Assembly (NCBI GenBank): GCA_903887415.1
Contig: CAISPO010000059.1
Location: forward strand, 88,252-152,251
DNA length: 64,000 nucleotides
Source of the DNA: an uncultured Bacteroidota bacterium
Lineage (GTDB): Bacteria > Bacteroidota > Bacteroidia > Chitinophagales > Chitinophagaceae
Reading direction: 5' to 3'
Shown: positions 8,311 through 16,372 of the stretch, piece after piece
How the letters are laid out: the number at the start of each line of letters is the position of its first letter
How positions within the stretch are numbered: position 1 is the stretch's first letter
Notes under the pieces: generated by a model
Database searches by the model: none
What the model was told of the DNA's origin: nothing
The model's input: the letters and a program-made list of their open reading frames with translations, nothing else
Translations under genes and position numbers: made by a program

Positions 8311-9031
8311 AGGATTCTTGATTCTTAGCCACAGTTTTCGCAATGAGAGAAAACAAATATTCCATCGACCCATAGTGGGATTCTATGTTAACTCGTGATT
8401 GATAAATTTGCAAAGTCGCCTCAATATCGTTCTCATCTTTTCTGTCGTAATCGTAAAACACATCGAACTTAAACTCAAGGCTGCTGTTGTCGACAAAAAG
8501 TCTAAAAAACAAGCTATTGGCTCTCGTAAGTGAAATAAAGCACCTATCAAAATGAGAATTAGATAAAAGTATGAGGCTTCTAACCTGTCCAAGTTTTTTT
8601 AGAATACTCTCAAAATCCGAATTACCTAAAACACTCTTTTTTGAAAAGAAATTGGACTCAGCGCCATGAAGCATCATGGCGTTACCTAGATTTATCTTTT
8701 GATAATTAACCCAGTCTTTGTGCGCGATAGTAAAATCACTTTTTTTAAAATCGATATTGTCAAGGTTAATTTCAATGTTACTCAATTCATCATCTCTTTT
8801 TCTAACTAACGATGGCGATTGCATTTGCGACAATCCCTTGTAAAATATCTCAGACGGAGTGATGCTGGTCGTAGTACCCATAGCCACGCTTCCGAATGCC
8901 ATAACGGCACCAACCGTAGCGCAATACGGCAAATAAGACCACTTAGCAATAGTCTTATGACCATCACCATTGTAACAAGGCATTGCTATTGGCAAAACCG
9001 CCGCCGTCTTTTGTTCTATAGTGCTTACCAT
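8291..9031 (-). CDS. Hypothetical protein with one central-N-terminal hydrophobic helix, second gene of the operon
   Basis: A 246-residue protein of unknown family. After a short polar start it has a hydrophobic helix (LPYCATVGAVMAFGSVAMG, about residues 34-52) that could anchor it in a membrane or cross it. The rest is soluble, with an acidic stretch (YDYDRKDENDIEATLQIY) and a beta-strand-rich middle (RANSLFFRLFVDNSSLEFKFDVFYDY). It starts six bases after the stop of the 223-residue gene and overlaps the next gene by 20 bases, so the three are almost certainly one transcript. The single helix flanked by soluble neighbours suggests a membrane-attached complex, but this is inference. Confidence 0.65.
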   Translation of the reverse strand: MVSTIEQKTAAVLPIAMPCYNGDGHKTIAKWSYLPYCATVGAVMAFGSVAMGTTTSITPSEIFYKGLSQMQSPSLVRKRDDELSNIEINLDNIDFKKSDFTIAHKDWVNYQKINLGNAMMLHGAESNFFSKKSVLGNSDFESILKKLGQVRSLILLSNSHFDRCFISLTRANSLFFRLFVDNSSLEFKFDVFYDYDRKDENDIEATLQIYQSRVNIESHYGSMEYLFSLIAKTVAKNQESYATISY

Positions 9032-9037
9032 ATATTG

Positions 9038-9709
9038 TTAGTTATAGATGGACATGATGTCTGAACAAAAAAATTGATATTCTTCATAGTCATTTATGCA
9101 GCTCATAATTTCATTTTTATTTTTCACGATGTCTGTTTTCTCAATCACATCAACATGAAAATTAAAAATAAATGCTACGCCTTCGTTAACTGGTCGTGTT
9201 TCTCCTGTACCCAAAACATACTGTTGAGTTATGATTGGCTTAACGTCAAGTTTTAATCTTGATTGTTTAAATTCCCGGCTACAATAAACTCCATAAGCAC
9301 AATCTTCATCGTTAAAAAACTTTGAAAACAAACTAATTGAATCGCTATAAAAGTATTTTTTAGTCATTTTGTGAATTGTACTGTTTTCGGTCGGCACGAC
9401 GTAATGTAAATTTAGTCCGATTGCTGTAATGCAATTATCAATCAGCGGTATCAACTTTTGTACTGCGGCTACTATCGAATTTCTGTTATTTGTTGGAGTT
9501 GACTCGGTAACGATAATCTGAAACTGGTTGACCGCAATATTGAGAATCGAACTAGTCACAATTGTCCCTCCAAAATCACCGATGAAAGGGACGCTAACAA
9601 TTTCCTCTTCTTTTATAATTTGGTTCTTAATCATGAAGTGCTTGTCGAAAAAGCTAGGATTAAAAAATCCTACTAGGACGATATTTTGCACTTGAATAGA
9701 CGATGACAT
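9038..9709 (-). CDS. Hypothetical soluble protein, first gene of the operon
   Basis: A 223-residue protein with no signal peptide or membrane segment. It starts MSSSIQVQNIVLVGFFNPSFFDKHFMIKNQII and contains alternating beta strands, including NIAVNQFQIIVTEST and ITAIGLNLHYVV, then a late strand VAFIFNFHVDVIEK. The overall look is of a beta-sandwich-plus-helix protein of about 25 kDa of the kind found in sporadic accessory operons. No known family is assigned. The leader contains an 8-base-pair inverted repeat (9748-9782). Low G+C content compared with flanking core genes suggests horizontal origin. Confidence 0.65.
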   Translation of the reverse strand: MSSSIQVQNIVLVGFFNPSFFDKHFMIKNQIIKEEEIVSVPFIGDFGGTIVTSSILNIAVNQFQIIVTESTPTNNRNSIVAAVQKLIPLIDNCITAIGLNLHYVVPTENSTIHKMTKKYFYSDSISLFSKFFNDEDCAYGVYCSREFKQSRLKLDVKPIITQQYVLGTGETRPVNEGVAFIFNFHVDVIEKTDIVKNKNEIMSCINDYEEYQFFCSDIMSIYN

Positions 9710-9747
9710 GTTCTAAAGATTTTATTTCGACGTTGTTTTGCTTAGGA

Positions 9748-9782
9748 CGTTGAGACTAGAAATTGAAGGGTTGTTCTCAACG
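9748..9782 (-). promoter_or_regulatory. Inverted repeat upstream of the three-gene accessory operon
   Basis: CGTTGAGA (9748-9755) and TCTCAACG (9775-9782) form perfect 8-base arms separated by 19 bases, about 40-75 bases upstream of the first start codon (9709). The motif GACGTTG also occurs twice (9729 and 9746 regions). This could be an operator or an mRNA leader hairpin. Confidence 0.4.
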
Positions 9783-10031
9783 ACTACGTCGTCAAAAATA
9801 ATGATTATTAGTACAATTATGAGAAATTAATTAAAATTATAAACTGAATTTGTGACATTGATAACAGATATTTACTCATTTTCATTTATTTATAGGCGCG
9901 CTCTTCGATTTAATAGCTATTTTTTTACAGATAACGAGTTAATGTATTTCTGCCAATAGAATGTATGAATGAACTTGTGACCATCGACAACTTTTACAAC
10001 GAATTTGTATCTCTTAATAGAAAATAATGTG
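9783..10031. other. A+T-rich non-coding stretch
   Basis: About 250 bases between the three-gene operon and the damaged polysaccharide operon. I found no open frame with coding character on either strand, no tRNA-like fold and no clear terminator. It probably contains the operon promoter and the boundary of the A+T-rich patch. Confidence 0.5.
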
Positions 10032-10340
10032 TCATTTAGCCTGTTCCTTTATCATCTCCGTCAATCTCCTTATGATAGTCAGCTTATGATTAAATCCCCT
10101 CATGCTCATGACGGTATTTACGCTTCGGGTTGCAAAAACAACTGCATTTGAGCGGGCATCTTTTATCTGCACGTATCCTTTGAATGAATGCGTACCTATG
10201 CGCTCAATTTTGTAGTCTACCACGTAATCCGCATCCTCTTTTCGGTCAACTACTCGCCAATACCCCCAGTAGTTTAAGTCATCATTCCCATGCGCAACTG
10301 CACCCTTATCAACAGATTCTACAGCCAGGCGAGAACTTTT
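10032..10340 (-). pseudogene. 3' fragment of an unrelated small gene, fused behind a truncated O-antigen ligase
   Basis: The frame reads ...AVESVDKGAVAHGNDDLNYWGYWRVVDRKEDADYVVDYKIER and ends TRSVNTVMSMRGFNHKLTIIRRLTEMIKEQAK. This resembles the C-terminal ~100 residues of small Bacteroidota proteins of unknown function with an 'ADYVLDY...GYVQIKDAKS' core; that resemblance is from memory. No proper start, signal peptide or 5' part exists: upstream bases belong to the O-antigen ligase in another frame. The long open frame reaching to 10391 begins at a TTG inside ligase codons and is not a real start. The simplest reading is that a deletion removed the 3' end of the ligase and the 5' end of this gene. 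Confidence 0.65.
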
Positions 10341-11508
10341 GCCCCCATATACCTGTAGAGCCCAGGCCGACCCCCATGGGGTGCGACACAATGAATGGTT
10401 GTATCCGCTTCTGGTTTATTTTTCTTACTTTATAAGATGCATCGTCCGATGGCTTGAATGCACTCTGGAAGCGGTATAATGTGCCATTCGAGGTAGGTAT
10501 GAAAATGAGCACTACCATGATAGCCGCCGCTGCTGCGCCGATAAAAAGTATCTTTTTTGAGAATTTCAGTATGCCGTAAAGTATCATAGCTGCCGGTACC
10601 AGTACAAATGCACCCCGTGTGCCTGAATACAGCATATTGCTGAGGTAAAAGCAAATGAGCAGGAACAGGATTATTTTTTTCTTTTTAGAGATCGGCCCGG
10701 TCATCAGGCCGATGCAGAGCAGGCTGGTTACCGCCATGGTATAGGCAAACACTACAGGGTCTGAGAATATGGAAAACTTACGCCATACCCCGCCGATGAA
10801 CAGAAGCAATTCAATATTCGGGTCTGAATGGAGATAGGCTTCTTCGAACGGGAAAAACCCAAAGTATTGCTGCTTGGTAGCATACACTGCGCCAAATAAT
10901 GCAAGCCCCAGCCAGAGCTTTAACAGGAAACGAATAAACTCCTTGGTGCGGATATTGTACAGAAAGACAAAATACATCACCATTACCAGTGCTACAGTTC
11001 TCACTGTATAAGCCCATGCAGTAGTTGATGCGGCGACCGGGTTGCCCAACTCCGCTAAATTATAAAGTATCCAGATGATGATGATCGCGGTAACAGGTCC
11101 TTTAAAGATCGCCCAGTCTTTTTTTCGCTTTTGCTGTATGAATATATTAAGTACCAGCAGCACCTCCATGCCATCCATGAGTGTGCCCAGCGGGAAATTG
11201 ACAATATTCATGCGGAGAATCCACATAATGAGGTAAGACACGGTAAGCACTATCGTCATGCCCACTTTGGGGAATACAATAAGGCAATAAAGGACAGGTA
11301 AGCCAACGGTCATTGCCAACACCAAAGCGCCCACTATAATGCCTGCCTTGGCAGTTGCCACCGCTATCAGCGTAGCTAACGCAAGTATTAAAAAATACCC
11401 CAGCGGGGTATTCATTTTTTTTATTAAAAAAAAGTCACGCATCCGGCTGCGAAGCGAGGGGCTTGCAGGCTCAATTTGCACGACCGGGACTGCCTGTGTT
11501 TTGCTCAT
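10309..11508 (-). CDS. O-antigen ligase / polymerase family membrane protein, C-terminally truncated
   Basis: A Wzy/WaaL-type (O-antigen ligase family) protein with about ten membrane helices and the conserved late loop SGTRGAFVLVPAAM and HPMGVGLGSTGIWGQKFSPG. Family members normally continue for roughly 50-100 more residues (periplasmic loop and last helices); here the frame ends four residues after SPG (CRIC, stop). The 5' overlap TAATG with the 50-residue gene upstream indicates translational coupling. It would polymerise or ligate the operon's glycan, but the missing end makes activity doubtful. The break is not in a homopolymer, so a deletion is more likely than a read error. Confidence 0.82.
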   Translation of the reverse strand: MSKTQAVPVVQIEPASPSLRSRMRDFFLIKKMNTPLGYFLILALATLIAVATAKAGIIVGALVLAMTVGLPVLYCLIVFPKVGMTIVLTVSYLIMWILRMNIVNFPLGTLMDGMEVLLVLNIFIQQKRKKDWAIFKGPVTAIIIIWILYNLAELGNPVAASTTAWAYTVRTVALVMVMYFVFLYNIRTKEFIRFLLKLWLGLALFGAVYATKQQYFGFFPFEEAYLHSDPNIELLLFIGGVWRKFSIFSDPVVFAYTMAVTSLLCIGLMTGPISKKKKIILFLLICFYLSNMLYSGTRGAFVLVPAAMILYGILKFSKKILFIGAAAAAIMVVLIFIPTSNGTLYRFQSAFKPSDDASYKVRKINQKRIQPFIVSHPMGVGLGSTGIWGQKFSPGCRIC

Positions 11509-11660
11509 TATAAAAACAGCAGCTTAATAAAGAAAAAAAATACGCCGATGAATACAAAGGTCAGCGCTATGATACGTGTGATCTTTTCTGTTCGCTCCTG
11601 CTTTAATCGCAGTTTTTCAGCAGCTTTGTCACGCCTCTGGTATGGATAGCTATAGCTCAT
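11508..11660 (-). CDS. 50-residue single-helix membrane protein in the polysaccharide operon
   Basis: Found by reading the gap between the glycosyltransferase and ligase genes. ATG at 11658-11660 overlaps the upstream stop (ATGA), and its own stop overlaps the ligase start (TAATG), so it is translationally coupled on both sides. The product begins MSYSYPYQRRDKAAEKLRLK, has a charged amphipathic first half, then one hydrophobic helix (IIALTFVFIGVFFFFIKLLFL) ending at the C-terminus, i.e. a tail-anchored topology. It has no known family that I can name. A helper of the glycan machinery is a reasonable guess. Confidence 0.75.
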   Translation of the reverse strand: MSYSYPYQRRDKAAEKLRLKQERTEKITRIIALTFVFIGVFFFFIKLLFL

Positions 11661-12844
11661 TTCTTAAGTTCATTAATGGTTTTGTCGCTGAAATGATTGG
11701 TGGCAACAGATAGTTTATTTGCATTCCTGCTGCGCATCAATAAAAGCACCTGGTAAAAAACGAATACAGGGATGCTAAGCAGGGAGCGCACAATACGTTT
11801 GTCTGGATGGGCATGCACTATAGCGATAATAAAGCCGCCGATAAAACAGGCAAAGCCTGCAAGCCACAAAATCAGCGCCAGCTTACTGACCCATATACTT
11901 ATGGCCATGAAAAACATGGATAGGATAAGGAAGATAAAAAGCGGCGGGCGCAGCAGGATGACGCCGAACAGGAAGCGGTTAAGATCGAACTTCTTAATGC
12001 CTGCTCCAACCAGTGTGAAGCCAAATTTAAAATAACGGAACCACGTATTTATCCAGCGGGCGCGCTGCTTTACCAGTTGGTCTGATTTTGTGGTTTTCTC
12101 ATCATACACTATGGCGCGTTCGTTAAATGCTATCCGGTAACCGCGGCTCACGATCTCCATTTGCAATACTTTATCGAATCCCGCGCCGGTAATGTCCAGG
12201 TGTTCCAGGCATTCACGGTAGAGGCTGGTTTTAAAGGCCATACCGGAACCTGCAAGTGTAGCCGAGGATCCGATATTGAAGAGTACATCGCCATCATAGA
12301 AGTGATAATAAATGTCGCGTGATGCATCAAGGCAGGCAAAGGTGGTGTCCAGGTTCTTAGCCATTCTTATGCCCTGCACAGCAGAAAACCCGGCATCGAA
12401 ATACCTGTTCAGTTCGTTTAGGTATGCTGGATCAGCAAGGTTATCTGAATCAATAATGGTGAGTACATCGTGGGGCCTGATGAAATTGCGGATGGCATAG
12501 AAGTGTGACCTTGTATTGCTGGCAAGTGTTTCTGGTGGGCGCAGGACAACAACCCGTGGATCATTAAATTTCAGCCCCGATACATCGCATTTATCTGCGA
12601 CTATATAAATGATGTAGTTGGTGTAGCTGAGCTGGAGCAGTGAATCAACAACTGCATGGAGCGATCCGGTTTGCTCGTAGGCGGTGACAATTATGGCATA
12701 GTCATATTGCTCCGTATTTTTTGCAGCGGGTCTTACCTTTCGTATTACAGCCCACACAAGAAACAGGACAAAAGGAACACCCAGGTTATACCCGATCGTC
12801 CACTGGAGTAGTATCCATATCCCGTAAAGAATTTTCAAAGGCAT
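11657..12844 (-). CDS. GT2-family membrane glycosyltransferase
   Basis: A 395-residue processive-type GT2. It has an N-terminal membrane helix, then the GT-A domain with AIIVTAYEQTGSLHAVVDSLL, the DxD-type LTIIDSDNLADP, the acceptor-site region GSGMAFK and ITGAGFDKVLQME, and the QRARW motif (KQRARWINTW). Three C-terminal helices follow (FLFGVILLRPPLFIFLIL, LALILWLAGFACFIGGF, SLLSIPVFVFYQVLLLM). This arrangement matches cellulose/hyaluronan-synthase-like and exopolysaccharide enzymes that build a chain at the inner membrane. It starts six bases after the Wzc-like gene stops, within the same operon. Confidence 0.9.
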   Translation of the reverse strand: MPLKILYGIWILLQWTIGYNLGVPFVLFLVWAVIRKVRPAAKNTEQYDYAIIVTAYEQTGSLHAVVDSLLQLSYTNYIIYIVADKCDVSGLKFNDPRVVVLRPPETLASNTRSHFYAIRNFIRPHDVLTIIDSDNLADPAYLNELNRYFDAGFSAVQGIRMAKNLDTTFACLDASRDIYYHFYDGDVLFNIGSSATLAGSGMAFKTSLYRECLEHLDITGAGFDKVLQMEIVSRGYRIAFNERAIVYDEKTTKSDQLVKQRARWINTWFRYFKFGFTLVGAGIKKFDLNRFLFGVILLRPPLFIFLILSMFFMAISIWVSKLALILWLAGFACFIGGFIIAIVHAHPDKRIVRSLLSIPVFVFYQVLLLMRSRNANKLSVATNHFSDKTINELKK

Positions 12845-12850
12845 GCCGGG

Positions 12851-15079
12851 CTACTTTTTGGGGTTATCGTTCTCATCCACCTTGTTCAATACCCACCCTA
12901 TGAATTTTCCATTTATCGCTTTTAGGTATTCTATCTGGTCGGCTTTTTCATGAGTGATGTTGGTATTGGCTTCAAATACACACAACATGCGGTCGGCGAT
13001 CACTACCCATTCTTTCGACTGGTTGAGTGTGTTAAGCGCCGATGCCTCTATAATGATCACTTCAAAAAGATCTTTCAGCTCCAGCAGCTTTTGTTCTATG
13101 TTATACTGGCTGTTTATCTCAAACAGTGAAATATCATTGCCTTTATTGCCCAACACAGTAATGTTTCCGGCATCTATGATGTCGTCAATGGTTGTGTTGC
13201 CTGTAAGGTAATCCTCGATAAAAAACTGCGGCTGCGTAATAGCTGTGATGCCCGGGTTCAGGAAATTACCATCTATGAGCAGCACCTTTTTGTTCATCAT
13301 CTGGTAGGCGCTTACCAGGCTCAGCGCCAGTAATGTCTTTCCCTCGTTCCGTGTCATGCTGGTTATTACCAGGCTCCGTGCGCCTGCCATTGCCATATTT
13401 ACTTCAAAACGTGTGGAGCGCAATAGTCTTTTGAACGCGATATTGGACAGGTTAATAGATTTTTTACGGGTTATTTTCTGGATGTCCATCTTTGTAGAGC
13501 GCAGCAGCTTTCTGAACTCGTTGTTCATAGGGTCTATATTCCATAGCTTCTGAATGTCCAGGAAAGAGCTTCTTACCACAGGTAAGTAACCGAGTACCGG
13601 TATGTCCGTTCTTGTAAGCAGGTCATTGGATGTCTTTACTGAATTGTCAAGATAGTAAAGTATGAAGAGGATGAAAAAGTAAAGGACAACCGAGACAACA
13701 CCGGCGTCTATCACCAGCAGAAGTTTCACGGATCCTTGTTTCTTTCCCGGTACGCCCGGTTCGATCATTTTTATGTGGACATTAGTATTATAATCAATAG
13801 TTGACTGGTCGAATTTTTTTAGCATCTCAATATACTCCTTTGAATCCACGTCGATCTCATTTTCAAACGCCTGTATCACCGCCTCATTGGGTACCATTGC
13901 ATCAAGGCGCTTATTAAGGCCCGATATTACGTCCTCTAAAGAAGTAATACTGCTTTTTGCAAGGCCCAGTTCTACTTCCAGCCGCAGCTTTTCGCCGATC
14001 AGGGTGGTTTTTGCAGATTGCGGCTCGGAAGGATTATTATCAACGATCTGGCTGATCTTTTGGTTGATCTGGCTTCTGAGGGTATTGATCTTTTGTTTTA
14101 TATTTTCGTCATAATTGCTCCGGATATATTTGTCGTTGTATGATTTGAGCAATTCCTGGTCAGCGACAATATCGCGGTTTACAAGGTTCTCTTTTGCCGC
14201 ATCGAGCAGTTTTTCATTTTCGCTGAACTTTGAATTGATGGTTTCGATCGCGCCCATATTGGCAGCCACCTTTTTGTGGGCAATGCCCAACTGGGTTTCA
14301 AAATCGGCAATTTCGCCATAAAGCACTTTTGCCTGGTCGCTGATGTTCAGCACCCTGTTTTGTATCTTGTAGCTTTTCAGCCGGTCATTTCTCGCATCCA
14401 GTGAATCCTTTTTTTGCTGCATCACCTGGCTCAGGTAATCCATGTTTTTGCGTTCATTTTCCTGGGTAAAGTAGCCATAGTAGCTGATGAACTCAGCACA
14501 TACGGCATTAACCACGAACGCAGAAAGCATAGGGTTCTCCGATTCATAATCCACATCAATAAAATCACTGTTCTCAACACGTGATATTTTTATTTTTTTT
14601 CTCAGCGCGTCGTAGTCATATTCCATAGATACCAACACCTGGTAATAGCCATTTTGGTCTTTATCGAAAAGGGAAAGCGGGAGCCGTTCTTTATATAGCC
14701 GGGTATAGAGCTCAATGCCATGGGCCCTTGCATCGGCGTTAAGGTCGTTAAGTAGTTTGCTGGGTTTCCGGAATGGGGTTGCTGATGTGAGGTCGTGAAT
14801 GATAAGTTGGTAAGACACTTCGTCTGATACAGCCTTCAATTGCATGGTTTGTATCAGGTTGGCGAAGTTCTGGTTTATTCTCAGTTCGCCAAGTTCCTGT
14901 ACATTTTGCAGTAGTTGCTGTGATTTTTCGGTAATACCCGATGACAACCGCGCCTTCGACTCATAAGTATCCGGCAGCTTCCGCACCAGGAAGTAGGTAA
15001 GTACCATCATAAGAACGGGTATCGCCATGAGGCCATACTTATGCTTCTTTAGGATGTTTAAATACTTAATTACCTCCAT
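12851..15079 (-). CDS. Wzc/GumC-like polysaccharide chain-length protein with degenerate BY-kinase domain
   Basis: A 742-residue inner-membrane protein. It has a Wzz domain near the N-terminus (membrane helix YGLMAIPVLMMVLTYFLV), a long periplasmic coiled coil, a second helix (LLVIDAGVVSVVLYFFILFILYYLD) and a cytoplasmic P-loop domain from about residue 550. The P-loop is TSMTRNEGKT (K581). The Walker A' region reads VLLIDGNFLNP where active kinases have D-G-D-x-R, the Walker B region is VIIIEAS instead of an Asp, and the C-terminus ends without a tyrosine cluster. It is therefore probably a length regulator with weak or no tyrosine-kinase activity. Its start overlaps the TolC-like gene (TAATG). 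Confidence 0.88.
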   Translation of the reverse strand: MEVIKYLNILKKHKYGLMAIPVLMMVLTYFLVRKLPDTYESKARLSSGITEKSQQLLQNVQELGELRINQNFANLIQTMQLKAVSDEVSYQLIIHDLTSATPFRKPSKLLNDLNADARAHGIELYTRLYKERLPLSLFDKDQNGYYQVLVSMEYDYDALRKKIKISRVENSDFIDVDYESENPMLSAFVVNAVCAEFISYYGYFTQENERKNMDYLSQVMQQKKDSLDARNDRLKSYKIQNRVLNISDQAKVLYGEIADFETQLGIAHKKVAANMGAIETINSKFSENEKLLDAAKENLVNRDIVADQELLKSYNDKYIRSNYDENIKQKINTLRSQINQKISQIVDNNPSEPQSAKTTLIGEKLRLEVELGLAKSSITSLEDVISGLNKRLDAMVPNEAVIQAFENEIDVDSKEYIEMLKKFDQSTIDYNTNVHIKMIEPGVPGKKQGSVKLLLVIDAGVVSVVLYFFILFILYYLDNSVKTSNDLLTRTDIPVLGYLPVVRSSFLDIQKLWNIDPMNNEFRKLLRSTKMDIQKITRKKSINLSNIAFKRLLRSTRFEVNMAMAGARSLVITSMTRNEGKTLLALSLVSAYQMMNKKVLLIDGNFLNPGITAITQPQFFIEDYLTGNTTIDDIIDAGNITVLGNKGNDISLFEINSQYNIEQKLLELKDLFEVIIIEASALNTLNQSKEWVVIADRMLCVFEANTNITHEKADQIEYLKAINGKFIGWVLNKVDENDNPKK

Positions 15080-15783
15080 TATTTTATCTCCTCAAGTTTT
15101 GTCCCTATTATTTCTTCAAGGTTGCTTTTCGCAATCAGCAATTGTGTTTCCGCCTGTATTTTAGCCTGTACAGTACTAGTATAGCTCAGGTAAGTGCTGT
15201 TATAAATGTCGAACAGAACATCTCCTTTTTCAAACTTGTGTTTTGTTTCCTGGTAGATGTGGTCTGCGCTCTCTACGTTTCGCGCGGTCCAGTTGACCAA
15301 TGATTGCTGCTGTACGTACAGGTAATATCTTTGTTTTACAATGGCTGCAATGTTCAGGTAATACTCTTCCTCGTTCAGTTTTGCAATATCATATTCCTGT
15401 TTTGCAATTTTTACCTGAGTGGGTTTCTGCAGGATATTGCCTACACTTGTACTGAGGCCAATGGAATAACCACCCAGGAACGACTGACCTGAGCCTGTAA
15501 CCACAACTGAGGATGAACCACCACCTTGTGCCGGGCTATAGAGGTAGTTAAGGGAAAAGATATTATACCAGTCCTGGCGCGCCTTTTGAATATTGAGCTG
15601 CGCGATATTTACGCGGTCTTCAAAGGTTTTGGCTTTTGGGTAGTGGGCTTTCGCCGAGGCAACCAGTTTTTCAATAAAAGTGTCGGAGATATTCGGCAGA
15701 ATTGACTCCGGTGTCGATTCCTGCGCTCTGCATATATTTACTATGAACAAAAACAGTATAAAAAATATATACCTTGAATTCAT
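15079..15783 (-). CDS. Short TolC-like outer-membrane efflux protein
   Basis: A 234-residue exported protein (signal MNSRYIFFILFLFIVNICRAQ) with the helical-barrel pattern of the OEP family: FEDRVNIAQLNIQKARQDWYN, IAKQEYDIAKLNEEEYYLNIAA and a C-terminal TVQAKIQAETQLLIAKSNLEEIIG. Normal TolC proteins are about 400-480 residues with two such repeats; this has one, so it would need to act as a larger oligomer or with a partner. It is the first gene of the polysaccharide operon and overlaps the Wzc-like gene by one base. It may provide the outer-membrane exit in place of Wza, which is absent here. Confidence 0.75.
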   Translation of the reverse strand: MNSRYIFFILFLFIVNICRAQESTPESILPNISDTFIEKLVASAKAHYPKAKTFEDRVNIAQLNIQKARQDWYNIFSLNYLYSPAQGGGSSSVVVTGSGQSFLGGYSIGLSTSVGNILQKPTQVKIAKQEYDIAKLNEEEYYLNIAAIVKQRYYLYVQQQSLVNWTARNVESADHIYQETKHKFEKGDVLFDIYNSTYLSYTSTVQAKIQAETQLLIAKSNLEEIIGTKLEEIK

Positions 15784-15935
15784 TAAAATAATTTATCTGT
15801 ATAGAAAAAGCGCAAAATGCCCTGAAAAAATCAATAGAGATTCCAGGTAAGGCAAAAAATATGCAGTAAAATTAAGACATTTAAAAGGAAAGGCAGCTTT
15901 TAATGGAGGAGCAATATTTTTTTAATAACATGTTT

Positions 15936-15948
15936 CCCCCCCCCCCCC
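15936..15948. repeat. 13-base poly-C (poly-G on the minus strand) tract upstream of the polysaccharide operon
   Basis: Thirteen consecutive C, about 155 bases upstream of the TolC-like start codon on the minus strand, in an otherwise A+T-rich intergenic region. Tracts of this length are prone to slipped-strand length change. Confidence 0.9.
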
Positions 15949-16057
15949 ATTTGGAATATGGAAAAATATCATTAAAATAATACAATATAAATAAGAAAAG
16001 TGAATGAAATTACACTAAATATTATGATGCGAATATTAATTGCATGTGTATTTTGCC

Positions 16058-16372
16058 TTATCTTACTTTGGCTTCGTCTATTATTTTCATGATGTGGTCA
16101 ATGATCTCTTTATTAAGACCATCGTTCAAAAATTCCTCTTCTACCACAACCTCGTTATTTTTCATAACGGGGTGCTGAACGTGAAATTTCCAAGTGCCAT
16201 CGGCTTCATCCAGCATCAGGTGCGGGCGGTGTGGGAGGCTACTATTGAAGTCTGCGTGTATTTTAATTTCGTTCGCAGAGGCAGAGTTATCATGGTCATT
16301 GAAATGCAGCATGAAGCTGACCTCGACAATACCTTTACCTGGTACGGCAACCTTAAATTCCCTTAGTTCCAT
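16058..16372 (-). CDS. Hypothetical 104-residue protein
   Basis: A small, polar, soluble protein with no signal peptide: MELREFKVAVPGKGIVEVSF, then a His/Asp-rich middle (LHFNDHDNSASANEIKIHADF) and an acidic helical C-terminus (LNKEIIDHIMKIIDEAKVR). It seems to be an intact, freestanding gene with a plausible start and no coding frame opposite it. I do not recognise the family. It is upstream of, and in the same direction as, the polysaccharide operon, but 274 bases with the poly-C tract separate them. Confidence 0.65.
   Translation of the reverse strand: MELREFKVAVPGKGIVEVSFMLHFNDHDNSASANEIKIHADFNSSLPHRPHLMLDEADGTWKFHVQHPVMKNNEVVVEEEFLNDGLNKEIIDHIMKIIDEAKVR

Noticed and set aside
10032..10391. 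Complete-looking 119-codon frame
   Set aside because: Its start is a TTG inside O-antigen ligase codons; only the 3' part is gene-like, so I report it as a fragment.
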